A stretch of DNA of 64,000 bases from Phytoactinopolyspora alkaliphila (GTDB taxonomy: Bacteria > Actinomycetota > Actinomycetes > Jiangellales > Jiangellaceae): positions 248,001 through 312,000 of the forward strand of contig NZ_JAAGOB010000006.1 of NCBI RefSeq assembly GCF_010550695.1, in the 5' to 3' direction. Each line of letters starts with the position of its first letter. Position 1 is the stretch's first letter. Shown here piece by piece: positions 23,127 to 32,662 of this stretch. A program made the position numbers and the translations under genes. Under the pieces are notes generated by a model. It was not told the origin of the DNA and did no database searches. It was given only the letters and a program-made list of their open reading frames with translations.

Positions 23127-24716
23127 ATGGCCGAGGTCGCACTGTCCAGGCGCAACGTCCTCATTGGTGGCGCAGCCGCTGTCTTCGGGCTCACAGCATG
23201 TGGCCGTCAGGCCGGCCCAACTGGTTCCGCCGGCGCGTCACCGCGAGCGGAGGCAGATCCGCAACGGGGTGGTGAGCTGCGTATTCCGCTTACTCAAGAA
23301 CCAATAGCCCCGGCCTTCGACATGGGTACCCAGGCGGCGGGCTCGGTCGGCACCGCAGCATTGTCGACACTCGCGTACAACGGACTGATCGAGGTCGAGG
23401 ACGGCGGAAAGATCGTGCCGCAACTCGCCGAGTCGTGGGAACAGGCCTCGCCGACCCGGTACGTCTTCGATCTACGCAAAGACGTGACCTTCCAGGACGG
23501 CACGCCGTTCGATGCGGATGCGGTCAAAGCCAACTTCGACCGGCGCATGGCTCCGGATTCAACCGCGGTGAACCTGCCGCCGTTCCTGGAAGAAGTGAAT
23601 GTCCTGGGCCCACACCAGATCGAGTTCATTCTGGCCAAACCCACGGCTACCTTCGTGGCGTCACTCCGGCGCGGGCGGGTGATGATGATGTCGCCGACGG
23701 CGGTCGAGCAGTGGGCAGACACCGACCCGTTCCGGGCATCGGTGGGCACCGGACCCTACCAGTTCGTGGAGTACCGCAGCGGCGACGAGATCCGTCTGGA
23801 ACGCTTCGACGAGTACTGGGCCGAGACCAACTACCTCGATGCCATCACGTTCAAGATCGTGCCGAGCACCAGCACTCAGATCCAGGCTTTTCTCAATGAC
23901 GAGTTCGACGTCATCGGCGTGGTGCCCGACCAGGTGTCCCAGGTGCAGCGACGCGCCGACGCGGTGCTGCATGAGTACACCGGCAACACCTTCAACTATC
24001 TCACCTTCAATCAGGCAAGGGCACCGTTCGACAATGTCGACGTCCGCCGGGGCTTCTCTGCCGCGATCGACCGGGAAGGCATCGCCGCCGGCGTCTACGG
24101 GGGATACGCCACCCCCGCATCCGGCCCGTTCTCGCCGGCCATCGGAACTGCGCATCAGGACCTCTCGGACATCGCCGCACAGGTCTACGACCCAGACCAG
24201 GCTCGGCAGTTTCTCGATAGCGCCGGTTTCGACTTCGCGGAACGGATTCGATTCGATGCGTTCACCCAGGATCCCTGGTCGAAAGAGGCCGACGCGATCG
24301 AAGCGCAACTCGGTGAGATCGGCGTCCAGGTGGGCCTGGAGAAGCAGGACTTCGGTTCCTGGGCGGATCTGATCTACACCGCCAAGGAGTTCTGGATGAC
24401 GAACAGCGGGCAGACCACGCGCACCGTTGATCCGGATGAGGCGCTCTATCCGCTTGTCCACAGCACCGGTGACCTGAACGTCTCCGGAATCGACGACCCA
24501 GACCTGGACACGATGCTCGACGACGCCCGATCGGAGAGTGACGAGGGAATCCGGGCTGAGATGTACCACGACATCGCCAGGTATGTGGCGGACAATGCCT
24601 ACGCTGCCTTCACGGTCTGGCCGTCGGAAATCGCGGCCACCAGCCCCAGGGTGCAGGGTTATCGTTTCTATCCCGGCGGGACTCACCCGGTGGAGGGGTG
24701 TTGGCTGAGCAGTTGA
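23127..24716 (+). CDS. Peptide ABC transporter substrate-binding lipoprotein (SBP family 5), Tat-type signal
   Basis: A 529-residue solute receptor of the DppA family. The N-terminus combines a twin-arginine motif (SRRNVL, residues 7-12) with a lipobox (LTAC, Cys25), so the protein is probably exported folded and anchored as a lipoprotein. Family signatures: PQLAESWEQASPTRYVFDLRKDVTFQDGTPFDADAVKANF, and GTGPYQFVEYRSGDEIRLERFDEYW. AGGAGGAGGG lies just before the ATG. It heads the second importer operon, divergent from the regulator-hydrolase operon, so its ligand is probably the substrate of those enzymes. The next gene starts 19 bp before its stop. Confidence 0.92.
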   Translation: MAEVALSRRNVLIGGAAAVFGLTACGRQAGPTGSAGASPRAEADPQRGGELRIPLTQEPIAPAFDMGTQAAGSVGTAALSTLAYNGLIEVEDGGKIVPQLAESWEQASPTRYVFDLRKDVTFQDGTPFDADAVKANFDRRMAPDSTAVNLPPFLEEVNVLGPHQIEFILAKPTATFVASLRRGRVMMMSPTAVEQWADTDPFRASVGTGPYQFVEYRSGDEIRLERFDEYWAETNYLDAITFKIVPSTSTQIQAFLNDEFDVIGVVPDQVSQVQRRADAVLHEYTGNTFNYLTFNQARAPFDNVDVRRGFSAAIDREGIAAGVYGGYATPASGPFSPAIGTAHQDLSDIAAQVYDPDQARQFLDSAGFDFAERIRFDAFTQDPWSKEADAIEAQLGEIGVQVGLEKQDFGSWADLIYTAKEFWMTNSGQTTRTVDPDEALYPLVHSTGDLNVSGIDDPDLDTMLDDARSESDEGIRAEMYHDIARYVADNAYAAFTVWPSEIAATSPRVQGYRFYPGGTHPVEGCWLSS

Positions 24717-25726
24717 GCCGCGACGACGCTGGCACCGCGCGAGCTGGCTCGCGTCGCCCGGTGTGGCGGCCGCCCGGGTGGGTCCGCGCGCTGGGATCGA
24801 GCCTGGCGCAGGCCTTCGTGGTGGCGATGGGAGCCACGTTTGTGGTCTTCATCGTGATGCGCCTGATCCCAGGGGACCCGGCACGGATTCTCGCGGGTCC
24901 TGGTGGATCGGTCACCGCCGAGCAGGTGGAGCGCACGAGACGGGAGCTCGGTCTGGACCAGCCACTGCTGGTCCAGTACTGGGATTGGGTGACTGCCGCG
25001 TTGCGCGGCGACTTCGGCAACTCGCTGGTCCTCAACGACCGGGTGTCCGACCTGCTGGGAGACCGCCTGGTTGTCACGGCACAGCTGTCGTTCTATGCCT
25101 TTCTCGTCGCGGTGGTGATCGGCCTGCCCGCGAGCCTGCTGGCGGCACGGTGGCAGGGCGCGGCCGCTGACAAGATTGCCCGGCTGGTCGGCACGACCGG
25201 TATCGCGGTTCCGAGCTTCTGGCTCGCGTTGCTATTGATCATCGCCTTCCAAGGCGTGCTCCCGACGTTCGGATACGTTCCCGCCGGGCGGGAGCTGGCC
25301 GATCATCTCGCCCATATGTTCCTGCCGGCGCTGGCACTGGGAACGGGCCTGGCCACTCTCGTGTTCGAGACCAACCGGGCGGGCATGATCGACACGCTCG
25401 GATCGGATTACATCCGCACCTCCCGGGCGTTCGGCGTCTCCGAATGGCGCATCTTCAGCCGTTACGCCATGCGAAACGCATTCTTGCCGACCATGACCAT
25501 CATGGCGATTCAGGTCGGCACGTTGATGGGGGGAGCGCTTCTGGTCGAGAACGCGTTCGCGTTGCCGGGCATGGGCCGGCTCGTCGTCCAAGGCGTGCTC
25601 TCGCGGGACTATCCGGTTGTTCAAGCCTGCATCTTCGTCATCGTGGTGGTGTTCGTGGTGGTCAATCTGCTGACCGACCTGCTCTATGCGGTGGTGGACC
25701 CCCGAATCAGGAGGTCTCGTGCGTGA
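24698..25726 (+). CDS. Peptide ABC transporter permease, DppB type
   Basis: A 342-residue membrane subunit: a hydrophilic start rich in Arg and Pro, first membrane segment ending in FIVMRLIPGDPAR, five further segments in the BPD_transp_1 domain, EAA loop DYIRTSRAFGVSEWRIFSRYAMRN, and the C-terminal ENAFALPGMG signature. The start is the GTG at 24698, after GGAGGG, within the end of the receptor gene. It forms the import channel with the following permease. Confidence 0.92.
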   Translation: MLAEQLSRDDAGTARAGSRRPVWRPPGWVRALGSSLAQAFVVAMGATFVVFIVMRLIPGDPARILAGPGGSVTAEQVERTRRELGLDQPLLVQYWDWVTAALRGDFGNSLVLNDRVSDLLGDRLVVTAQLSFYAFLVAVVIGLPASLLAARWQGAAADKIARLVGTTGIAVPSFWLALLLIIAFQGVLPTFGYVPAGRELADHLAHMFLPALALGTGLATLVFETNRAGMIDTLGSDYIRTSRAFGVSEWRIFSRYAMRNAFLPTMTIMAIQVGTLMGGALLVENAFALPGMGRLVVQGVLSRDYPVVQACIFVIVVVFVVVNLLTDLLYAVVDPRIRRSRA

Positions 25727-26612
25727 CGTCGATGCCGCGGTGATAGCCGCTGGAGGACCGCCCGCTCCGCGGAGAGTGGGACGAGGCTCCCGGCTTCGGC
25801 GCCTGGTGGGCACACCGACACAGATAGTCGTCTGGACGATCCTCGCCGTGCTTGTGCTGGCGGCCGTCGCCGCGCCGCTGATCGCGCCGTTCGACCCTTA
25901 CACCCAAGACCTGCGCAACACGTTGCAGCCGCCCGGCTCCGGGCATCTTCTGGGTACGGACAACTTTGGGCGCGACCAGTTCAGCCGGCTGCTCTTCGCG
26001 TTGCGTTCGTCGTTGTTCATCGGCGTGATGACGACACTGGGCGTTGCCGCCGTCGGCATTCCCTTCGGTTTGGTCGCTGGTTATGCCCGTGGCGCGGTGG
26101 ACGTCGTCGTGTCGAGAATGATCGATGTCGGTCTGGCGCTGCCCGCCCTGGTGCTGGCACTGGGACTGATCGCCGCACTCGGCGCGGGGATCCGCAGCAC
26201 CATCATCGCACTGATCGCCGGCTACTCGGCCTACCTCGCGCGCATCGTACGTAGCGTGGTCTTGCAGATCCGTCAGGAAGAGTACGTGGAGAGCGCCCGG
26301 GTGACCGGTGTGCCGCCATGGCGCATAGCCATCCGGCATGTGGTGCCCAACGTGGTGGGCGCCACGCTGGTACAACTGACGCTCGTCTTCGCCTTCGCGG
26401 TGGTCGGCGAGGCGGGCCTGAGCTTCGTCGGGCTGGGAGTCCAGCTTCCGACGGCATCGCTGGGCAATCTCCTCGCCGAAGGATCCGGCTACACCCTGCA
26501 ATCGCCCATGCTCGCCGTGGCTCCGGGGCTGACCATCGTGATCCTGCTGATCGCCCTGCTGACGGCCGGCGACGGGATCCGGGAGGCCACCGACCCGAGG
26601 AGGAACTCATGA
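25719..26612 (+). CDS. Peptide ABC transporter permease, DppC type
   Basis: A 297-residue membrane subunit. One membrane segment (VVWTILAVLVLAAVAAPLIAPF) and a short external loop with GHLLGTDNFGRDQFSRL precede the permease core; the EAA loop is EYVESARVTGVPPWRIAIRHVVPN and the end carries AGLSFVGLGVQLP. The start is the GTG at 25719, because AGGAGG lies at 25709-25714 with 4-nt spacing; a longer frame to 25686 would sit inside the previous permease gene. The start overlaps the upstream stop by 8 bp. Confidence 0.92.
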   Translation: MRDVDAAVIAAGGPPAPRRVGRGSRLRRLVGTPTQIVVWTILAVLVLAAVAAPLIAPFDPYTQDLRNTLQPPGSGHLLGTDNFGRDQFSRLLFALRSSLFIGVMTTLGVAAVGIPFGLVAGYARGAVDVVVSRMIDVGLALPALVLALGLIAALGAGIRSTIIALIAGYSAYLARIVRSVVLQIRQEEYVESARVTGVPPWRIAIRHVVPNVVGATLVQLTLVFAFAVVGEAGLSFVGLGVQLPTASLGNLLAEGSGYTLQSPMLAVAPGLTIVILLIALLTAGDGIREATDPRRNS

Positions 26613-27619
26613 CGCCCGCGTTGCTCAGTCTGGACGATATCTCGGTGACCGTGCCGAATCCCCCAGGCGCACAGGCAGTGGCGGGGGTGGACATCGAGAT
26701 CATGCCGGGTGAAGCGGTAGCGGTAGTCGGCGAGAGCGGCTGCGGGAAAACTGTCACGGCATATTCGACCCTCGGGCTGCTTGCTCCCGGTCTGACAGCG
26801 AGCGGGCGGCTGACCTTCGGCGGCAGATCGTTCGACCTGTCCGACACGGCGGCCTTGCGAAACTTGCGGGGCAGGGAAATAGCGATGATCTTCCAAGATC
26901 CGCTCACCTGCCTCAATCCATTGATGCCCGTGGGCCGCCAGATGGCCGATGTTCTGCGGGCCAACACTGACCTTGACCGTCGTGCCCGCGCCCGCCGCGT
27001 CGTGGACCTGCTCGCCCGGGTTGGCATACCCGCGCCCGCCCGGGTGGCGCGTGCGTACCCCTTCGAACTGTCAGGTGGTATGCGTCAGCGCGTGCTCATC
27101 GCGATGGCGGTGGGATGTCAGCCACGCCTTCTGATCGCCGACGAGCCGACCACCGCGCTCGACACCACGGTTCAGGCTCAAATCATGGAGCTGCTCAGGG
27201 ACCTCGTCCGGGAGCAGGACATGGCGATGTTGTTCATCTCGCACGATCTTGGCCTCGTTGCCGAGTTCTGTGAACGGGTCTATGTGATGTACGCGGGAAG
27301 GGTGGTCGAGTCCGGCCCGGTCGAGCAGGTCCTGTCCCGCCCAACGCACCCGTACACTCGTGCGCTGGTGGAGTGCCTGGTCACCATGGGCGCGGGATCC
27401 CGTCGGCTGGCCACGGTTCCGGGAAGCGTCCCCAGCATCGACGCGATGCCCGTCGGCTGCCGATTCGAGCCTCGGTGCCGGTTCGCGGTATCCGCCTGTG
27501 AGCAGTCCGACCCGCCGATCCGCGATGTTCCTGGCCGTGGGCGTGCCGCGTGTTTGCGGGCTGAAGAGCTGCCCGCGCCGAGCGGCATGGCCGGCGTCCG
27601 CCCGGCAGGTGACGCCTGA
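26609..27619 (+). CDS. Peptide ABC transporter ATPase, DppD type
   Basis: A 336-residue ATPase. Motifs: Walker A GESGCGKT at about residue 42, Q-loop IFQDPLTCLNP, signature LSGGMRQR, Walker B LLIADEPTTALD, switch SHD, and the oligopeptide extension with GCRFEPRCRFAVSAC (possible iron-sulphur or zinc Cys cluster, as in Dpp/Opp ATPases). The ATG at 26609 overlaps the permease stop (ATGA), after GAGGAGGAA. In this operon the ATPase is separate from the permease, unlike the first importer, where they are fused. Confidence 0.93.
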   Translation: MTPALLSLDDISVTVPNPPGAQAVAGVDIEIMPGEAVAVVGESGCGKTVTAYSTLGLLAPGLTASGRLTFGGRSFDLSDTAALRNLRGREIAMIFQDPLTCLNPLMPVGRQMADVLRANTDLDRRARARRVVDLLARVGIPAPARVARAYPFELSGGMRQRVLIAMAVGCQPRLLIADEPTTALDTTVQAQIMELLRDLVREQDMAMLFISHDLGLVAEFCERVYVMYAGRVVESGPVEQVLSRPTHPYTRALVECLVTMGAGSRRLATVPGSVPSIDAMPVGCRFEPRCRFAVSACEQSDPPIRDVPGRGRAACLRAEELPAPSGMAGVRPAGDA

Positions 27620-28659
27620 TGAATCCGGCAGAATCGACCCCGGTCCTGGACGTCACTCACCTGACGCGGACGTTCCGAATCCGTGGCGGGCGCGGCTACG
27701 TCCGGGCACTCGACGGAGTTCACGTTCAGGTGCCCGCCGGCGCATCGGTGGGGCTGGTTGGCGAGAGCGGGAGTGGGAAGTCCACACTGGCCAGAATTGT
27801 CGCCGGGCTCATCAAGCCCACGAGCGGATCGATCCGGCTGATGGGCGCCGACGCGGGGGGGCTGTCCGCACGGCGGCGCCGCGTCTTGGGCCGGGATGTT
27901 CAGATGATCTTCCAGGACCCGCGGGCATCGCTGAATCCGCGACTCCCGGTCCGGCGGATCATCGCCGAGCCTCTGGTGACGCACGGGCTTTCGTCGTCGG
28001 CGGACCGGATCGCTGAAATACTGGACATGGTGGGACTGCCCCGGAGGTTCGCCGACCACTATCCACACCAGCTTTCCGGCGGGCAATGTCAGCGGGTAGG
28101 CATCGCCCGCGCGATCGCGGTACGTCCGCGGCTCATTGTCGCTGACGAGCCGGTCTCCGCCTTGGACATCTCCGTCCAGGCCCAGATCCTGAACCTGCTC
28201 AAAGGCTTCCAGGAAGAGCTCGGCACGGCGTTCCTTTTCATCAGCCACGATCTGGGCGTCGTACGCTTCTTCAGCGAGCGGGTCGCCGTCATGTACCTCG
28301 GGCGGATCGTCGAAGAGGGCGAGACCGAGGCGGTGTTCGCCGCGCCGCAGCATCCCTATACTCAGGCGTTGGAGTCGGCAGCGCCGGCGGTTCGCTTCGC
28401 GGAGCGCCGCGAGCGGATCGTGCTGGCCGGCGAGCCACCGAAGCCGGAGGAGCCACCGGGCGGCTGCCCGTTCCACACCCGTTGCCACCGGCGTATCGGA
28501 CCGGTGTGCGACGACGTCGAGCCCGCTGCGATACCGGCGGGAGACGGCTACGCGGTCTGCCACCTTCTCGACGACACGCGCAAGGCCACGCATCATGGTC
28601 GGATGAGCGGGGACTCGCTGCGGGGTGATCCCTCGGGGACGTTTGAGCAACGGCCCTGA
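27619..28659 (+). CDS. Peptide ABC transporter ATPase, DppF type
   Basis: A 346-residue ATPase, last gene of the second importer. Walker A GESGSGKS at about 47, IFQDPRASLNPRLPV, signature LSGGQCQRVGIARAIA (Cys where Arg is usual), Walker [16 protein letters not shown], and the C-terminal GGCPFHTRCHRRIG. The start overlaps the DppD stop by 1 nt (TGATG). The N-terminal region carries the RGGRGYVRALDGV segment common in DppF. No hairpin terminator is obvious in the 15 bp before the next gene. Confidence 0.92.
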   Translation: MNPAESTPVLDVTHLTRTFRIRGGRGYVRALDGVHVQVPAGASVGLVGESGSGKSTLARIVAGLIKPTSGSIRLMGADAGGLSARRRRVLGRDVQMIFQDPRASLNPRLPVRRIIAEPLVTHGLSSSADRIAEILDMVGLPRRFADHYPHQLSGGQCQRVGIARAIAVRPRLIVADEPVSALDISVQAQILNLLKGFQEELGTAFLFISHDLGVVRFFSERVAVMYLGRIVEEGETEAVFAAPQHPYTQALESAAPAVRFAERRERIVLAGEPPKPEEPPGGCPFHTRCHRRIGPVCDDVEPAAIPAGDGYAVCHLLDDTRKATHHGRMSGDSLRGDPSGTFEQRP

Positions 28660-28660
28660 C

Positions 28661-28666
28661 TAGGAT
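28661..28666 (+). promoter_or_regulatory. Candidate -10 box for leaderless transcription of the HTTM gene
   Basis: TAGGAT fits the actinobacterial -10 pattern TANNNT and ends 8 nt before the GTG start at 28675. No Shine-Dalgarno sequence lies in between. A transcript beginning at or just before the GTG would be leaderless, which is common in actinomycetes. The -35 region is not recognisable. Confidence 0.4.
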
Positions 28667-28674
28667 CTATCCCC

Positions 28675-30060
28675 GTGGCGGTGACAGGGGTACGCCTATC
28701 GGTGGGATGGCGCGAGGCAGCGGCACGCCCCGTGAACTCGGCCAGCGCGGCCTTCTTCCGGATCGCCTTCGGTGTGGCGATGCTGGTCAATGTCCTGCTG
28801 TATCTGCCGTACCTGGTGGACGAGTATTACGTCGCGACGTCGTTCCACTTCTCCTACGCGTGGTTCACCTTCGCCCAGCCGCTGCCAGGCGCCGCCATGC
28901 AGGTCGTCTACGTGGTCCAGGGCGTCCTCGCCGTGCTCGTCGCTCTTGGCCTCTGGTACCGCTGGGCCATCGCCGGGTTCTTCGTTCTGCACACGTACGT
29001 CTTCCTGATCGACTCCACGTTCTTCCAGAATCACGAGTATCTGATCTCGCTGGTCTCGTTCTTCATGATCTTCATGCCGCTGAACCGGCGCTGGGCCCTG
29101 GACGCTCGGCGACGCTCTGTACTCGCTTCGCCGACCGTGCCCGTGTGGGTGGTGTGGCTGATCAGGTTCCAGTTCGGCATCGTCTACTTCTACGGTGGCG
29201 TGGCCAAGCTCAACGCCGACTGGCTGCAGGGCGAGCCGCTGCGCATGTGGCTGCACGCGCGCACCGACCTGCGTCTCATCGGCCCGCTGTTCGAGCACGA
29301 GCCGGTCGTGTGGTTCATGACGTACGGGGCACTGGTGCTCGACCTGACCGTCGTCTGGTTCCTCCTGCACCGGCGGACCAGGGTGGCGGCGTTCGTGGTG
29401 GCGACGTGCTTCCACCTGCTCAATGCCTACCTCTTCGGCCTGTACGTCTTCCCGTGGCTGATGATCGCCGCCACCACGATCTACTTTGCGCCCGACTGGC
29501 CGGAGCGGGCGTGGTCGTTCGCCCGGAATCAGATGCGCTCGCCCGGCTCGTCGCCTGTGGCGTCGTCGTCGGTGACACGGGCCGACCAGACCGGCGCGTG
29601 GCCGGCGCGGATCTCTCAGCCGCTGACCGTGTTCCTCGCCGTGTGGACAATTGTGCAGGTTGTACTGCCGCTGCGGCACTACCTGATTCCCGGTTCCCCG
29701 AACTGGACCGAGGAGGGACACCGGTTCGCATGGCACATGAAGCTGCGGGACAAGCAGGGCACGGGCGCCTTCTATCTCACCTCCGATGACCGGACGTGGG
29801 AAGTCCCCGCGTCGGACTATCTGAGCTGGGAGCAGGAGTTCCGCATGTACGGCCACCCGGAGCGGCTCGCCCGGTTCGCCCATCATCTCTCCGACGAGCA
29901 CAACGGCGCGGAGGTCCGGGTGGAGACGTGGATCTCGCTCAATGGACGGGAGCCGGCGCCGCTGGTGGACCCGGAGGTGGATCTCTCGTCGGTGCCGTTG
30001 GTCGGGTGGGGAAACGCGGACTGGATACTGCCGCTCGAGGTGCCGTTGCGCGGCGACTGA
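28675..30060 (+). CDS. HTTM-domain membrane protein, vitamin K-dependent gamma-carboxylase-like
   Basis: A 461-residue protein. Residues 15-290 hold the HTTM domain: a FFRIAFGVAML first helix, then further membrane segments (MQVVYVVQGVLAVLVALGLW, FFVLHTYVFLI, LISLVSFFMIFMPLNRRW, WVVWLIRFQFGIVYFYGGVAKLN, VAAFVVATCFHLLNAYLFGL). The soluble C-terminal part contains EEGHRFAWHMKLRDKQG, matching the beta-rich segment of the carboxylase family. In animals the family carboxylates Glu using vitamin K hydroquinone; bacterial members have few known roles. It stands alone between an importer operon and a palindromic repeat. Start GTG 28675, probably leaderless. Confidence 0.82.
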   Translation: MAVTGVRLSVGWREAAARPVNSASAAFFRIAFGVAMLVNVLLYLPYLVDEYYVATSFHFSYAWFTFAQPLPGAAMQVVYVVQGVLAVLVALGLWYRWAIAGFFVLHTYVFLIDSTFFQNHEYLISLVSFFMIFMPLNRRWALDARRRSVLASPTVPVWVVWLIRFQFGIVYFYGGVAKLNADWLQGEPLRMWLHARTDLRLIGPLFEHEPVVWFMTYGALVLDLTVVWFLLHRRTRVAAFVVATCFHLLNAYLFGLYVFPWLMIAATTIYFAPDWPERAWSFARNQMRSPGSSPVASSSVTRADQTGAWPARISQPLTVFLAVWTIVQVVLPLRHYLIPGSPNWTEEGHRFAWHMKLRDKQGTGAFYLTSDDRTWEVPASDYLSWEQEFRMYGHPERLARFAHHLSDEHNGAEVRVETWISLNGREPAPLVDPEVDLSSVPLVGWGNADWILPLEVPLRGD

Positions 30061-30089
30061 CCGCCGTGCGCAGCGACGGACATGGCCCG

Positions 30090-30137
30090 ATCATCGCCGA
30101 GAAACTACCCCTATAGGGGGAGTAACTCGGCAATGAT
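30090..30137. repeat. 48-bp near-perfect palindrome, copy 1
   Basis: The arms ATCATCGCCGAG (30090-30101) and CTCGGCAATGAT (30126-30137) pair at 11 of 12 positions. The centre is the perfect palindrome CCCCTATAGGGG (30108-30119), with a few mismatches between. It lies 29 nt after the HTTM stop and directly abuts the stop of the degraded DUF559 gene. There is no T-run after it, so it is not a classical terminator, although it may still stop transcription. A very similar copy lies at 30931-30980. Confidence 0.85.
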
Positions 30138-30858
30138 TCAGTCCCTCCGGGATAGCACTGCCCTGTAGGCAGCCTCGATCTCGGCGAGAACCTGCTCGGG
30201 TTCGGTGCGTATCCGGCGCAGCGCCACCGGTAGAACGGTCCAGCCCATCGATGCGTATCTGGCCCGACGGCGCTCCGTGCGCTCTGGTGCGTCACCGAAG
30301 CCGTGGAACGCTCGCGAGTCCACCTCGACGACGAGGCGGGCTTCCGGCCAGCAGGCGTCGGGATAGATACCCCGAGCGCCGGGCAGTAGTTGATTCCAAC
30401 GCGCCGGCGGAACCGTCCGGCTGGTGGCGATGAGATCGCGTAGCTCGCACTCCGGCGCCGATCGGCAACCCGCCTCCAGGTCGGAGAGAACGCGCCGGGC
30501 GAGCGCGGTGTGGTTGCGAGCGGCGGCCGCCAGCTCCGCGACGAGATCGGCCACGGTGCATAGGTTGCGCTGCACCGACTCGCACATGAGTGCCCGTACA
30601 TTGCGCAGCGCGCGGACGTCATGCGAGGCGCCTTTGCGGCACAGTGGACATCCACGGCGGCCAGCGCAGGAGGTGGATGTCGGCCAACGGCCCGTCGAAG
30701 GTCGCGTAGACGCCACGCAGGACACGTCGCCATGGGCCGCCCTGGCGGAGCCGGTGTTGAAGTGCCTTGGGGGACATGCCGCTGGCCAGCGCTTGCTGGC
30801 GAGTGATGAGACCGTCTTGGAGACGGGAGATGGAGGTAACCCGGGCTAGGTCGATCAT
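30138..30858 (-). pseudogene. Degraded AbiEi-N-terminal/DUF559 endonuclease-like gene with internal deletion and frameshift
   Basis: Two parts in different frames make up one family. Part 1 starts at the ATG at 30858 (MIDLARVTSISRLQDGLITR, then QALASGMSPKALQHRLRQGG) and continues to VLRGVYATFDGPLADIHLLR, the AbiEi-like winged-helix head. Part 2, in another frame, runs from about 30650 to 30138 (DVRALRNVRALMCESVQRNL, then LVVEVDSRAFHGFGDAPERTERR and ALRRIRTEPEQV), the DUF559 nuclease-fold tail with its E-VD core. Intact relatives have roughly 80-100 residues between these parts, which are missing here, and the frame shifts at about 30620-30660. A sequencing error alone could not explain the missing segment. 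It is flanked by the two palindrome copies. Confidence 0.7.
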
Positions 30859-30930
30859 GGACCCGCAGCATGCCGGACGGGCGCAGCCCGTGCCAGTGGC
30901 CAAACGCGTGCGCCGACGGCCGAATCGGGG

Positions 30931-30980
30931 GATCGCTGCCGAGAAACTACCCCTATCAGGGGAGTAACTCGGCAATGATC
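30931..30980. repeat. 50-bp near-perfect palindrome, copy 2
   Basis: Same element as at 30090-30137. GATC...GCCGAG (30931-30943) pairs with CTCGGC...GATC (30968-30980), around the core CCCCTATCAGGGG (30950-30962), which has one extra base relative to copy 1. The two copies share GCCGAGAAACTACCCCTAT and GAGTAACTCGGCAATGAT almost without change and lie in the same orientation. Together they bracket the DUF559 pseudogene. Further copies elsewhere in the genome are likely but cannot be checked here. Confidence 0.85.
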
Positions 30981-31001
30981 GCAACGGACGCGCGACAGTG
31001 A

Positions 31002-32480
<1,479 letters not shown>

Positions 32481-32559
32481 TGGAGCCTCCCCATGACGAT
32501 CTTGGGGTGTCGGGGGTGAAGGTTCTTGTGTCAGCGGTGCACGCCTTGCAACCCAACCC

Positions 32560-32588
32560 TTGACGATCGGTCGCGCCTCCGTTAGTTT
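32560..32588 (+). promoter_or_regulatory. Candidate promoter of the LacI-headed operon
   Basis: TTGACG (32560-32565) and TAGTTT (32583-32588) are separated by exactly 17 bp, a good match to the -35/-10 consensus (TTGACA, TANNNT). The operator-like repeats begin directly after the -10. The rest of the 182-bp gap after guaB1 shows no gene. Confidence 0.55.
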
Positions 32589-32589
32589 C

Positions 32590-32652
32590 GCTGAAACCAA
32601 TCAGCAAACGACGTATAAGTCCAGCTAATACGTTGCTGATACGAAACAGCAA
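32590..32652 (+). promoter_or_regulatory. Cluster of TTGCTGAT-type half-sites, probable LacI-family operators
   Basis: ATCAGCAA (32600-32607) and TTGCTGAT (32633-32640) form a perfect 8-bp inverted repeat 25 bp apart. Two more half-sites overlap them: GCTGA (32590-32594), which pairs with TCAGC (32601-32605), and CAGCAA (32647-32652), which pairs with TTGCTG (32633-32638). The last runs into the ribosome site of the lacI-type gene. Spacing and position downstream of the promoter suit autoregulation by the regulator encoded next. Confidence 0.5.
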
Positions 32653-32662
32653 GGAGCGTGCG

